A DNA stretch of 62,770 nucleotides from Algoriphagus boritolerans DSM 17298 = JCM 18970 (lineage in GTDB: Bacteria > Bacteroidota > Bacteroidia > Cytophagales > Cyclobacteriaceae). Of this stretch, positions 35,394 through 44,430 are shown in pieces (within the stretch, counting starts at the first letter, position 1; each line of letters starts with the position of its first letter). The notes beneath the pieces are model-generated. The model saw only the letters and a program-made list of their open reading frames with translations. It did no database searches and was not told the DNA's origin. The stretch is from assembly GCF_900108085.1 (NCBI RefSeq), contig NZ_FNVR01000024.1:1-62770 (forward strand), in the 5' to 3' direction. Both the position numbers and the translations under genes were made by a program.

Positions 35394-35831
35394 ATGAACT
35401 ATCAAATCCGCGAAGCTTCTCCTGATGAGCTTCTCTGGCTACATGAACGTATTCCTGAATTTCCGGGAAAGGCTTCTTTGGAGTTTTATACTGAGCGGTT
35501 GAATGATCGGGTTTATTTGGCTTTGATTGCAGAGAAAGATGGTGAATTGCTCGGATTCAAAGTCGGGTATCAAGATCCTTCACCCGATACTTTTTATTCT
35601 TGGATGGGAGGAGTGAGGCCTGAGTTTCGCAAGGTGGGCGTTGCAGCTGCTTTGGCTGAATACCAAGAGACTTGGGCTATGGAAAAAGGATTTAAGCGGA
35701 TTTACTTCAAAACCCGAAATCGCTTCCCGGCTATGATTTCTCTTGGATTGAAAAGAGGCTTCAAAATCATCCAAGTCATTCGAAAGGGTGGGGTGGAGGA
35801 TTATCGGGTGGTGATGAGGAAGGAGTTGTAA
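35394..35831 (+). CDS. GNAT family N-acetyltransferase
   Basis: 145 residues. The GNAT fold is recognisable: substrate region at the N-terminus, strand 4 in DTFYSWMGGVRPEFRKVGVAAALAEYQ (the V-RPE-RKVGVA block is the acetyl-CoA motif A, around residues 70-90), and the last strands RIYFKTRNRFPAMISLGLKRGFKII. The acceptor is unknown. It sits between two inverted octamer arrays, one ending at its ATG and one starting in its stop codon. Confidence 0.88.
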   Translation: MNYQIREASPDELLWLHERIPEFPGKASLEFYTERLNDRVYLALIAEKDGELLGFKVGYQDPSPDTFYSWMGGVRPEFRKVGVAAALAEYQETWAMEKGFKRIYFKTRNRFPAMISLGLKRGFKIIQVIRKGGVEDYRVVMRKEL

Positions 35832-35910
35832 AGTTCTGGAGTGGCAAAGTCGCAAGGTGGAGGACAAAATCTTTAAACTTTGCAACCTTCCCACTTTAAA
35901 ACTACCTTTG
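35825..35910. repeat. Inverted octamer arrays, word GTTGCAAA
   Basis: The left arm is GTTGTAAA, GTTCTGGA, GTGGCAAA, GTCGCAAG, GTGGAGGA (35,825-35,864) and contains the TAA stop of the GNAT gene. The right arm (35,871-35,910) is CTTTAAAC, TTTGCAAC, CTTCCCAC, TTTAAAAC, TACCTTTG, the inverse. Only 6 bases separate the arms. The same word begins on the PhyH stop codon at 23,099. Confidence 0.88.
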
Positions 35911-35953
35911 ACCCCTCATTCAGCGGTGGAATCTCCCGCTTTACCAAAAATTC

Positions 35954-36604
35954 ATGAACACGCTCGATCCGGTAGTGCCGACTACCCAAGAACTCGTAGC
36001 CGCTGGGCTGCAGCTTCCAATCATGGAGGCATTTTATACCATCCAGGGAGAAGGCAGATTTACCGGACATCCCGCATATTTTATCCGGCTGGGAGGCTGT
36101 GATGTCGGTTGTGTCTGGTGCGATGTAAAAGAAAGTTGGGAAGCAGCCAAATGGCCTGTTTTGTCGATTGAGAAAATTGTTGAAGAAGCTTTGGCTTATC
36201 CTGGAAGATTGGTAGTGATCACCGGAGGAGAGCCTTTGCTTTATAATTTGGATCCATTGACTAAGCTTTTGAAGGAAAAAGGCTTTACGACCAATATCGA
36301 AACTTCCGGAGCGCATCCTTTTTCAGGCGATTTTGACTGGGTTTGCTTTTCTCCCAAAAAATTCAAAAAACCACATCCTTCCATCTTCGTTGAAGCAGAC
36401 GAGTTGAAAGTAATCATCTACAACAAAAGTGACTTTGGCTTTGCAGAAGAACATGCAAAATTGGTAAAGTCGACTTGTGAATTAAGACTGCAACCCGAAT
36501 GGAGCAGGGCCGCCAAGTTTACGCCTGAGATTATTGACTATGTTAAAAATCGGCCAAAATGGAATATTTCGCTCCAAACTCATAAATTTATGGACATCCC
36601 CTGA
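35954..36604 (+). CDS. queE: 7-carboxy-7-deazaguanine synthase
   Basis: 216 residues, radical-SAM enzyme of the queuosine/7-deazaguanine pathway. It converts 6-carboxytetrahydropterin to 7-carboxy-7-deazaguanine. The [4Fe-4S] cluster motif CX3CX2C is at Cys49, Cys53 and Cys56, preceded by FYTIQGEGRFTGHPAYFIRL, the QueE signature. VVITGGEPLL near residue 93 is the SAM-binding GGE motif. The family's product of the preceding step, from QueD, is encoded in this window at 48,701. The PorE-like gene starts 5 bases after its stop. Confidence 0.95.
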   Translation: MNTLDPVVPTTQELVAAGLQLPIMEAFYTIQGEGRFTGHPAYFIRLGGCDVGCVWCDVKESWEAAKWPVLSIEKIVEEALAYPGRLVVITGGEPLLYNLDPLTKLLKEKGFTTNIETSGAHPFSGDFDWVCFSPKKFKKPHPSIFVEADELKVIIYNKSDFGFAEEHAKLVKSTCELRLQPEWSRAAKFTPEIIDYVKNRPKWNISLQTHKFMDIP

Positions 36605-36608
36605 GTTC

Positions 36609-38531
36609 ATGCGCCCTGTTTTCCTTTTCCTGATTGTTTTTTTTGTAGTCCTCCAGACTGAGGCACAGACGTATTCTATTGTGGATAGCCGGGCAATTAA
36701 GCTTTTTCAAGAAGGAGAGGATTTGACTTTATCAAGGCAATATGATCAGGCGATTGAAAAGTATCAGGCGGCTATTGCCCGGGAGGGATCGTTTTTGGAA
36801 GCATATGTCAAGGCTTCTCAGTTGATGATCACTCAAGGCAAACTAAAGGAGGCAGAGGAAATCGCGCTGACTGGAAAAGGAAAACTGAGCGGGAAAAATG
36901 CTACTGCTAAACATGTGGCCGATTTTGGTTGGCTTTTCTCCAATCTGTATTTGAAGCAGGGAAAATTCACAGAGGCTTACCGGCAGTTTCAGGAAGTAGA
37001 CCCGCTTTTTGATGCAGCCTTCAAAAAGTCAATGTATTACAATGAAATGAAGGTTCAGATGGATTTTTTGGGACAAGAACTTGGAGATGTACGATCAATA
37101 GCGAAAGAAAAATTGGAATCACCTTTAAATGAATTCCAACTGCAATATTTTCCGGTCTTGACCGCTGATGGAGAACAGATCCTCTTTACCAAACGAGATG
37201 GCACGGGGAATTTTGACAAGGAAGATATTTTCACGGCATATTTAGATGAAAATGGAAATTGGACCAAACCGCAAAGTCTGGCTCAGACGATTAATTCACC
37301 TTTTAATGAAGGTACCTGCTCAGTGACTGCTGACGGTAAAATCCTCATCTACACATCCTGTGATGCTCCGGATTCACAGGGTAGCTGTGACCTTTATATC
37401 GCGTACAAAATGAATGGTGACTGGCAACGGCCAACCAACATGGGCACCAGGGTCAATTCCCGGTCTTGGGATTCCCAACCCTCACTCTCGGCAGATGGTC
37501 GGATTTTGTTTTTTTCTTCAAATAGAAGGGGTGGATATGGAGGAAATGATATTTGGTACACTGTCCGGCAAAATGACGGATCGTGGTCAGATGCCAAAAA
37601 TCTCGGAAGTATAGTAAATACCCCAAAAGATGAAATTTCACCTTTTATATTTTTTAATAATGAAATTCTATTTTTCGCCTCGGACGGGCATCAGGGTTTT
37701 GGAGGCATGGATATCTTTCTTTCCAGGGTGGAAAGGGGGGATTTTCAAGAGCCGGAAAATCTCGGGCTTCCAATCAATGATCATTTGGAGCAGGTTGCTC
37801 TTTTCATCACTGCAAAAAAAGACTACGCCTATTATACAGAGCTTACAAACGAAGAGAAAGAAAACGATCGCTCCCTGCTCTATCGATTCAAATTTCCGGA
37901 GGAAATTTATCTGGGAGAAAACCTCACTGTCACAGAGGGGAAAGTGTTCAATGCTAAAACAGGGCAGCCGGTTGATGCGACCCTATCGCTCGTCTCTCTT
38001 ACCAACGACAGCACGCTCTATCAATTCCAATCAGATGGTAGGACAGGTGATTTTTTGATGTTATATCCTGAAAATGCCGTTTCTGGGCTTTATGTGGAGA
38101 AAAAGGGATTTCTCCCAAAAATATACAACGTGGAACGCGATAAAATTCAGAATGTAAAAGACCTGAAGGTGGAACTTACCCCGGTGGCATCAGGGGAAGC
38201 GTTTGTGTTCGAAAATGTGTTTTTTGATTTTGATAAATTTGACTTGAAGCCGGAATCCTTGACCTCACTCCACCGGCTTCAAAAGTTTCTATTGGAAAAT
38301 GCCAATGTTAATATTTTGATATCCGGCCATACGGATAATATCGGCAATGAAAACTACAATCAAACCTTGAGTTTGCAGCGGGCTAGAAGTGTTCAGAAAT
38401 TTCTGGTCGAGGCGGGACTTCACCCCGGAAGAGTGTTGGTGGAGGGAAAAGGAGACAAGGAACCGCTTGTGCCAAATTCCAGCCCGGAGAATCAGGCACT
38501 GAACAGGAGAATTACGATCAAAATCTTATAA
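36609..38531 (+). CDS. PorE-like protein: TPR, PD40 propeller, CRD and OmpA peptidoglycan-binding domains
   Basis: 640 residues from the ATG at 36,609 (the open frame extends upstream into queE without a signal). The signal peptide ends QTEAQ. Domains in order: TPR repeats (about 25-140), WD40/PD40 blades (about 170-420, with PSLSADGRILFFSSNRRGG and FGGMDIFLSRV), a carboxypeptidase-regulatory-like beta fold (about 430-510, VTEGKVFNAKTGQPVDATL) and a C-terminal OmpA domain (about 530-640, VFFDFDKFDLKPES, ILISGHTDNIGNENYNQTLS). This exact order is that of PorE, a T9SS component that binds peptidoglycan. PorE is a lipoprotein, but I see no lipobox here. It may anchor the T9SS or a PorP-like protein to the cell wall. 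Confidence 0.82.
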   Translation: MRPVFLFLIVFFVVLQTEAQTYSIVDSRAIKLFQEGEDLTLSRQYDQAIEKYQAAIAREGSFLEAYVKASQLMITQGKLKEAEEIALTGKGKLSGKNATAKHVADFGWLFSNLYLKQGKFTEAYRQFQEVDPLFDAAFKKSMYYNEMKVQMDFLGQELGDVRSIAKEKLESPLNEFQLQYFPVLTADGEQILFTKRDGTGNFDKEDIFTAYLDENGNWTKPQSLAQTINSPFNEGTCSVTADGKILIYTSCDAPDSQGSCDLYIAYKMNGDWQRPTNMGTRVNSRSWDSQPSLSADGRILFFSSNRRGGYGGNDIWYTVRQNDGSWSDAKNLGSIVNTPKDEISPFIFFNNEILFFASDGHQGFGGMDIFLSRVERGDFQEPENLGLPINDHLEQVALFITAKKDYAYYTELTNEEKENDRSLLYRFKFPEEIYLGENLTVTEGKVFNAKTGQPVDATLSLVSLTNDSTLYQFQSDGRTGDFLMLYPENAVSGLYVEKKGFLPKIYNVERDKIQNVKDLKVELTPVASGEAFVFENVFFDFDKFDLKPESLTSLHRLQKFLLENANVNILISGHTDNIGNENYNQTLSLQRARSVQKFLVEAGLHPGRVLVEGKGDKEPLVPNSSPENQALNRRITIKIL

Positions 38532-39005
38532 TAGACGGAATTAAATTTTGAATTGGAGCTTATTTATATATATAAAAGACTGGCGTTTAATTTTTTATTT
38601 ATATATCATTTGTCTATACATTAAATACAAAATATAAATCTAAATCTTATATAGCCAACTTTTTATTTGGTTTGAATTCTTTCATGTTAAATCATTATGA
38701 ATTCCTAAAAATTGGACTATGAACTTTTTTTTTCAAGATAGGGTTTTCGTTTGAATTGCAATTTTTCAAGAATATTAATTTTTTTTTTATACAAATTAAC
38801 TTTTGTTAACATTGCGTTTTCAAAATAATAGTCTGTTAAAATTGTTCGAATCATTGTAATCAGAATATTGTTCTGAATTAGCTGATAATCGTAGTTTTTT
38901 CGTTCGAAAAAGACTCAAAACTTTTCTGCGATATTCCTTGTATTCGTTTGAGATATTCAAGATTTAGAAATATCATTGAGTTTATTAAACCAAAATCTAA
39001 CCAAT
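38532..39005. other. Long AT-rich leader of the SusC operon
   Basis: 474 bases, about 75 percent A and T, with no coding potential. It contains a near-palindrome TTTTTCGTTCGAAAAA around 38,896-38,911 and TTAACTTTTGTTAA near 38,799-38,812. No perfect TAnnTTTG promoter element was found. It must hold the promoter and probably a long 5' untranslated region of the susC/susD operon. Confidence 0.5.
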
Positions 39006-41987
39006 ATGAGGAAAGTTTTACTTCTAGGACTCATGCTTTTCTTTGCCGGCGCGTTAGCGTTTGCGCAGAATCGCGTGATCACTGGTACCGTGACCTCCGT
39101 CGAGGATAACATGGGCGTACCAGGAGCAACAGTTCTGGTGAAAGGAACAACAATTGGTACTGCCACAGACTTAGATGGCAAGTATTCCATTAGTGTTCCC
39201 GCCGGAAGCAATGTTTTGGTCTTTACATTCGTGGGCTTAACTTCCCAGGAAGTAACGATCGGGAATCAGACGACCATCAATGTTGCCATGCAGCCTGATG
39301 TTCAGTCTCTTTCTGAATTTGTAATCACCTCTTATGGTGATCAGTCAAAAAGAGAAATCACTGGTGCTATTTCATCAGTGAAAGGTGAGGTATTTGAAAA
39401 CCTACCGATGCAATCCTTTGATCGTGCGATGCAGGGTCGTATTGCGGGTGTTCAGGTTACTTCTACCTCTGGTCAGCCAGGTGGTACGCTTAATGTAAGA
39501 ATCCGTGGTGTGGGTTCCATCAACGCTGGAAACGATCCACTCTATATTGTAGATGGTGTGCAGCTTGGTGGTGGAGCATCTACTTCCACTCAAGGCGAAC
39601 AAAACCCACTTGCATCCATCAACCCTAATGACATCGAGTCCATTGAGGTATTGAAAGATGCAGCGGCTGCTTCCATCTATGGAGCTCAAGCTGCCAACGG
39701 TGTGGTTTTGATTACTACCAAAAAAGGTAAAAAAGGTGCTACTCAAACCAAAATTTCCATTCAGGAAGGTATTGTACAGCCTTTAAACCTTTATGAGGTA
39801 ATGAATGCATCCCAATTAGCCGGGATCAAAAGAGATGCATTTATCAATGCAGGTCTTAACCCAGCTAACGCAGCGGCAGCTTATGGTAATCCCGAAGATC
39901 CAGCTCTTCAATCCTATGACTGGGTAGATGCACTTTACAGAGATGCTCGCTTAAGCGTATATGATTTGAGTATGTCTGGTGGTGATGAGAAGACTAGCTT
40001 CTACATCTCAGGAGCCTATACAAAACAGGAAGGTCAAATCATCCAGTCTCAATATGAAAGAGGTACAGGTCGATTGAATATTACTCACAGACCGAACCAA
40101 AAGCTGACTGTATCCGCCAATTTATCTCTTGCTGTGCAAAAAACCAATGGTACAATTGCTAACGGAAACTTCGTAAATGGTCCTTTCTCTGCAGGTTTCA
40201 CCATGAGACCAAATCAGCCTATTTACAACGAAGATGGAACGTTTGCTCCATATCCTTCAGCACACAATTTCGGTTACAATATTGTACAAGGTGTATTCCA
40301 AGAAGTGAGAAAAGGTATTGCAGCACAGTCAGTCTCTAACCTTCAGGCTAATTATCAAATCACGCCATGGTTGAGCTGGACCTCTTATTTTGGAGTTGAC
40401 TTCTCTGATACCAGAGATCAAAACAACCGTCCAAGCACTATTCCAGCGTTCTCCTCCTATGGAGGTTCCGCCTTCTTCCAAGATGACAGAAGGTTGAATT
40501 ACAATACCAACCACAATTTCAATTTCAGCAAGAAGTTCAATGATGTGCATACCGTTTCTGGTATTGCAGGATTTGAATATAAGGGCTTTCAAAGAGAAAT
40601 CATTAACGCAACTGGTCGTGGATTCGCAGATCCAAGTCTTCTTTACCTTCAAAATGCAGCCACTCCTTTCTCTGTTGGTGGAAACTTTACCGAGTACAAA
40701 AGAGCAGGTTTCTTTGGTCAAGCAAAGTATGATTATGACGACAGGTATACCGCTGACTTTACAATCCGAAGAGACGGTCACTCCAGATTTGGAGAGCAAA
40801 ATAAATGGGGTACGTTTGGTGCTGCTTCCGTTGGATGGAGAATTTCTTCCGAAGGATTCATGCAAGGACTTACTTGGTTGGACAACTTAAGAGTGAGAGC
40901 TTCTTACGGTATCACCGGTAACTCTGAAATTGACAACTTTGCCTCCAGAACTCTAGTAGGCAATACTGGCCAGTATTTAGGTTCAGGTGCATTAGCATTG
41001 TCCCAATTAGGTAATGACTTATTAACTTGGGAAGAAGCAGAAACCTTCAACATCGGTTTGGATGCAACAATATTCAATGGCAGAATCATCACTACAGTGG
41101 ATTTCTGGAGAAAAAATTCTTCCTCACTTCTATTTGACACACCACTTCCAGTTGATTCTGGCTTCGGATCAATCACCAGAAATGCTGGTTTGCTAAGAAA
41201 CCAAGGTGTGGATATTGATGTGCAAACTGTGAACATTGTTGCTGGTAAATTCCAGTGGAGCACAGGCTTCAACATCACATTCTTGGAGAATGAGTTACTT
41301 GAACTTTATGACGGATTGGATAGAATCGGTAATACCTTGATTGTAGGAAAGCCAATTCAATTCTGGTATACACACCAATTCTTGGGTGTTAACCCGGCCA
41401 ACGGACGTGCATTGTATGCTGATGCAGACAATAACCCTACTTATATCGTGGGAGAGTCTACCTTGAGATATATCGGTAGCGGTTTACCAACTAGCTATGG
41501 TGGATTAACTAACTCATTCAGTTATGGACCAGTTTCTTTGGAAGTGTTCTTCCAAGGACAATTTGGAAACCTAGCGGGAAATCAAGATCAGTTTAACCTT
41601 GAGAACTGGGGATCTGGAACTGGTAATTTAAGAACTAATCAATTGGATTATTGGAAAACCCCAGGTGATGTAAAAACAGTAGGAAGACCTTACGAAGGTG
41701 GCCAAGCTCCAGGTACATCCGCTATCAATACTTTCTCAACCAGATTCTTGAGTGACGGAAGTTACATCAGATTGAAGCAGGTTACCTTGAACTATACCAT
41801 GCCAAGTTCAGCTGCTGCAAAAATTGGAATGAAAGGTATTACCGCATTTGTACAAGGATTGAACCTAACCACTTTCACTAAGTACCAAGGTCAGGATCCT
41901 GAGGTTGTCGGCATTGTTGGATTGGTATCAATTGGTAGATATCCTAACCCGAGACAATTCTCTGCTGGTGTTAACTTAACCTTCTAA
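39006..41987 (+). CDS. SusC/RagA family TonB-dependent outer-membrane transporter
   Basis: 993 residues from the ATG at 39,006. Signal peptide MRKVLLLGLMLFFAGALAFAQ, then a carboxypeptidase-D-regulatory-like domain (about 22-110, VITGTVTSVEDNMGVPGATV, GTATDLDGKYSISVPAGS), a plug domain with SINPNDIESIEVLKDAAAAS and GAQAANGVVLITTKKG, and a large beta barrel ending in NLTF with a terminal Phe. This is the import channel of a SusCD pair for a glycan, peptide or other large ligand. The start is chosen because it opens the signal peptide; the frame runs 10 codons further upstream. SusD follows after 16 bases. No nearby glycosidase indicates the substrate. Confidence 0.96.
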   Translation: MRKVLLLGLMLFFAGALAFAQNRVITGTVTSVEDNMGVPGATVLVKGTTIGTATDLDGKYSISVPAGSNVLVFTFVGLTSQEVTIGNQTTINVAMQPDVQSLSEFVITSYGDQSKREITGAISSVKGEVFENLPMQSFDRAMQGRIAGVQVTSTSGQPGGTLNVRIRGVGSINAGNDPLYIVDGVQLGGGASTSTQGEQNPLASINPNDIESIEVLKDAAAASIYGAQAANGVVLITTKKGKKGATQTKISIQEGIVQPLNLYEVMNASQLAGIKRDAFINAGLNPANAAAAYGNPEDPALQSYDWVDALYRDARLSVYDLSMSGGDEKTSFYISGAYTKQEGQIIQSQYERGTGRLNITHRPNQKLTVSANLSLAVQKTNGTIANGNFVNGPFSAGFTMRPNQPIYNEDGTFAPYPSAHNFGYNIVQGVFQEVRKGIAAQSVSNLQANYQITPWLSWTSYFGVDFSDTRDQNNRPSTIPAFSSYGGSAFFQDDRRLNYNTNHNFNFSKKFNDVHTVSGIAGFEYKGFQREIINATGRGFADPSLLYLQNAATPFSVGGNFTEYKRAGFFGQAKYDYDDRYTADFTIRRDGHSRFGEQNKWGTFGAASVGWRISSEGFMQGLTWLDNLRVRASYGITGNSEIDNFASRTLVGNTGQYLGSGALALSQLGNDLLTWEEAETFNIGLDATIFNGRIITTVDFWRKNSSSLLFDTPLPVDSGFGSITRNAGLLRNQGVDIDVQTVNIVAGKFQWSTGFNITFLENELLELYDGLDRIGNTLIVGKPIQFWYTHQFLGVNPANGRALYADADNNPTYIVGESTLRYIGSGLPTSYGGLTNSFSYGPVSLEVFFQGQFGNLAGNQDQFNLENWGSGTGNLRTNQLDYWKTPGDVKTVGRPYEGGQAPGTSAINTFSTRFLSDGSYIRLKQVTLNYTMPSSAAAKIGMKGITAFVQGLNLTTFTKYQGQDPEVVGIVGLVSIGRYPNPRQFSAGVNLTF

Positions 41988-42003
41988 TCCAGAAAATTAA
42001 GAC

Positions 42004-43437
42004 ATGAAAAATATAATAAGAACATTCATTCTTGGAAGTGCATTGATCGCAGGATCTTGTACAGACCTTGATGTGACTCCAAGACAAAGCTTGACTCCTG
42101 AGATTACATTTGCTAATGCTACAGGATATCAATCATTGGTTTTCTCAACTTATGGAAATGCCAGAGGATTTAACTCTTATGGGCAACAGTTTATGATTGC
42201 ACCGGACGTGATGGCTGACAATCTTCGGATTATCGCCAATACGGGTAGATACATCGGTCAGGAAGCTAATGCTGACAGAGCCCATATCGGAGTTTGGAAT
42301 ACAGGGTATTGGTCAGCCATCAATAATACGAATATCGTTATCTCGGGTATCGATGGTTCTGAAGGAGATGCTGCATTGAAGACCAGAGTAAAAGCAGAAG
42401 CACATTTCCTAAGAGCGCTTCACTATTTTGATCTTGCTCGTATTTATGGCTATGAGCCAGGCAAAGAAGTAGGAGGATTTAACAAGGCTGTAATAATCAG
42501 AACTGAGCCCACTTTGGGTTTTTCTAATGCTGATTTTCGCGCAAGAGCTACCAATAGAGAGGTGTATGATTTGATCATTTCTGATCTTCAGGCAGCAATT
42601 GCCGGATTACCAGATGCCGCTCTAGGATCTGTAGGCGTATACAGAGCTAGCAAAGGTTCAGCTCAGGCATTACTTGCTAGGGTTTACTTGTATGATTCTA
42701 AGTTTGCTGAAGCGGAAGCAATGGCTACGCAGGCAATGGCTTCTTTCGGATTGACCGATGAAGGTACAGGTCTTTTGACTCCTGAAAATTATGTATCTGC
42801 ATTTTCTACATTTCCTAATCCGGAATCTCTTTTCGAAATCGAAATCAGATCCAATGACTGGAGTGGTGTAGATGGTGTGAATAATTCAGTTTGTTCGCTT
42901 ACAGCTAATGTATTTCCAAGTGCTCAATTCATACTTACTGTTACCGACGAATTGTACGATTCTTACGAAGACGGTGATGTAAGAAAGGATGCCTGGACTG
43001 CAACCACCCGAACAGGATCTTCTGGTACAGTATACAGATCTAACAAGTGGTTGGGAGCCAAAGGTGATTTCCTTCAAAATCTTCCTATCATTAGAGCATC
43101 TGAACTTTACTTGATCAGAGCTGAAGCACGTTTCAGAACCGGAAATGCCGCAGGTGCAAGAGCTGATGTTAATGCATTGAGAACAAACAGAGGACTTGAT
43201 GCGGTTGCAGCTGACCTGGCCGGTGATGCGCTCTTCGCCGAAATCATGAATGAGCGAAGAAAAGAATTTGTCTTGGAAGGCCATAGGTGGTTTGATCTAA
43301 AGCGAAATGGAATGGATATCACAAAAGCGGGCAGATTTGAAGCTGTACCTTACAGTGATTACAGACTTCTTGCTCCGCTTCCTACTGGAGAGTTACAATT
43401 GAACGAGCTGTTGGAGCAAAATCCTGGCTATAACTAA
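42004..43437 (+). CDS. SusD/RagB family substrate-binding lipoprotein
   Basis: 477 residues. Lipobox AGSC (Cys19) and then the SusD pattern: DLDVTPRQSLTPEITFANATG near the mature start, the TPR-like middle with KAEAHFLRALHYFDLARIYG, and the C-terminal half with ELYLIRAEARFRTGNAAGAR, NERRKEFVLEGHRWFDLKR and LLAPLPTGELQLN. It forms the lid of the SusC channel on the cell surface and captures the substrate. It lies 16 bases after susC and 14 bases before the Calx-beta lipoprotein gene, so the three form one operon. Confidence 0.96.
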   Translation: MKNIIRTFILGSALIAGSCTDLDVTPRQSLTPEITFANATGYQSLVFSTYGNARGFNSYGQQFMIAPDVMADNLRIIANTGRYIGQEANADRAHIGVWNTGYWSAINNTNIVISGIDGSEGDAALKTRVKAEAHFLRALHYFDLARIYGYEPGKEVGGFNKAVIIRTEPTLGFSNADFRARATNREVYDLIISDLQAAIAGLPDAALGSVGVYRASKGSAQALLARVYLYDSKFAEAEAMATQAMASFGLTDEGTGLLTPENYVSAFSTFPNPESLFEIEIRSNDWSGVDGVNNSVCSLTANVFPSAQFILTVTDELYDSYEDGDVRKDAWTATTRTGSSGTVYRSNKWLGAKGDFLQNLPIIRASELYLIRAEARFRTGNAAGARADVNALRTNRGLDAVAADLAGDALFAEIMNERRKEFVLEGHRWFDLKRNGMDITKAGRFEAVPYSDYRLLAPLPTGELQLNELLEQNPGYN

Positions 43438-43451
43438 AATTAAAATTAGAA

Positions 43452-44273
43452 ATGAAAAAGTTATATATCTATTTCGCAGTTATGTTTGCCGCTATGGCAA
43501 CGACTTCTTGCTTTGATGATCCGGGAACTGATGTCTTTATTGAAGTAAATCAGGTTGAGTTTAATGCGGGAAATCTCCCTAATGGCTTAACAGCGACTCA
43601 AATTAGAGAAAGCGATACCCAAACGGACTTAGTTCAGGTTCAGGTGAATCGGGTTTCTACTGATGGCTCTGGTGCTATTACGGTGACCATTGGAGTTGAT
43701 CCAACTTCAACAGCAGTCAATGGTGTACATTATTCATTGGCTTCTAACACAGTGACTATTCCAGCCGGTGAGTTTGTGGCTAACTTTCCTGTCACAATCT
43801 TGACAGGAAATATCGAGCCTTCTGAAACTCCACAGCTAAAATTGGTTATGGAATCTGCTACCGGTGCCGAATTGTCTCCAAACTATGCAGATCTTGCGAT
43901 CAACATTAGAGTCGTATGTCCATCAAATATATCTGTTGAAACAGATGTTTGGGCGGCGACAAGTGTTTCCAGATTTGGTACATTTACTGCTGATGTAAAG
44001 GTTAGTCCTCTCGGAAATGGTCGATATGTTGTATCTGATATTTCAGCTGGACTTTACGCTGCTTTTGGCTTTGGTACTATTCAGGAAGCTATCTATTCTG
44101 ATAATTGTAATGCACTAACATTTGTCCAGTCCAGACAAACTGAATTTGTAATTTCCGCGCCTACTGTAGAACCTACAGTTGGTTCCTATGATGCAGCTAC
44201 AGAAACCATGGTTGTATATTGGAGAGATCCAAACAACAACATAAATGGAACGACTACATTAGTTAAAAAGTAA
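43452..44273 (+). CDS. Surface lipoprotein with Calx-beta-like domain
   Basis: 273 residues with lipobox TTSC (Cys20). Residues about 75-160 resemble a Calx-beta/DUF4843-type beta domain: TVTIGVDPTSTAVNGVHYSL, VTIPAGEFVANFPVTIL and SETPQLKLVM are typical. The C-terminal ~120 residues have no recognised domain but include a beta-rich part with GTFTADVKVSPLGNGRYVVSD. It is the third gene of the SusCD operon and probably an auxiliary surface-binding protein of the same system. A strong terminator follows. Confidence 0.82.
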   Translation: MKKLYIYFAVMFAAMATTSCFDDPGTDVFIEVNQVEFNAGNLPNGLTATQIRESDTQTDLVQVQVNRVSTDGSGAITVTIGVDPTSTAVNGVHYSLASNTVTIPAGEFVANFPVTILTGNIEPSETPQLKLVMESATGAELSPNYADLAINIRVVCPSNISVETDVWAATSVSRFGTFTADVKVSPLGNGRYVVSDISAGLYAAFGFGTIQEAIYSDNCNALTFVQSRQTEFVISAPTVEPTVGSYDAATETMVVYWRDPNNNINGTTTLVKK

Positions 44274-44290
44274 TCTGACCAACTAATCGA

Positions 44291-44320
44291 AAAGGAGGGA
44301 TTGTTCCCTCCTTTTTTTTT
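44291..44320 (+). terminator. Rho-independent terminator of the susCD operon
   Basis: AAAGGAGGGA (44,291-44,300), loop TTGT, TCCCTCCTTT (44,305-44,314), then T to 44,320. A perfect 10-bp stem with a T run. Confidence 0.93.
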
Positions 44321-44341
44321 GCAAAAGTTAACGAATAAGAG

Positions 44342-44372
44342 TTTAGGAGTGTTAAATAAAGTGATATTTTTG
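44342..44372 (+). promoter_or_regulatory. Candidate Bacteroidota sigma-A promoter of the subtilase gene
   Basis: TATTTTTG (44,365-44,372) matches the Bacteroidota -7 consensus TAnnTTTG. TTTA (44,342-44,345), one base from the -33 TTTG, lies 19 bases upstream. It is 58 bases before the ATG of the subtilase. The match is to a short degenerate motif, so it is weak evidence. Confidence 0.35.
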
Positions 44373-44430
44373 GGTGAAGTAAATTCGGCTAGGACTAGGG
44401 CTTGAGTTTGACTAGAAAGAGAAAGATAAT

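Noticed and set aside
38532..39005. Promoter of the susC operon matching TAnnTTTG
   Set aside because: Several near matches (TAACTTTTG, TATCATTTG) have the wrong spacing, so none was called.
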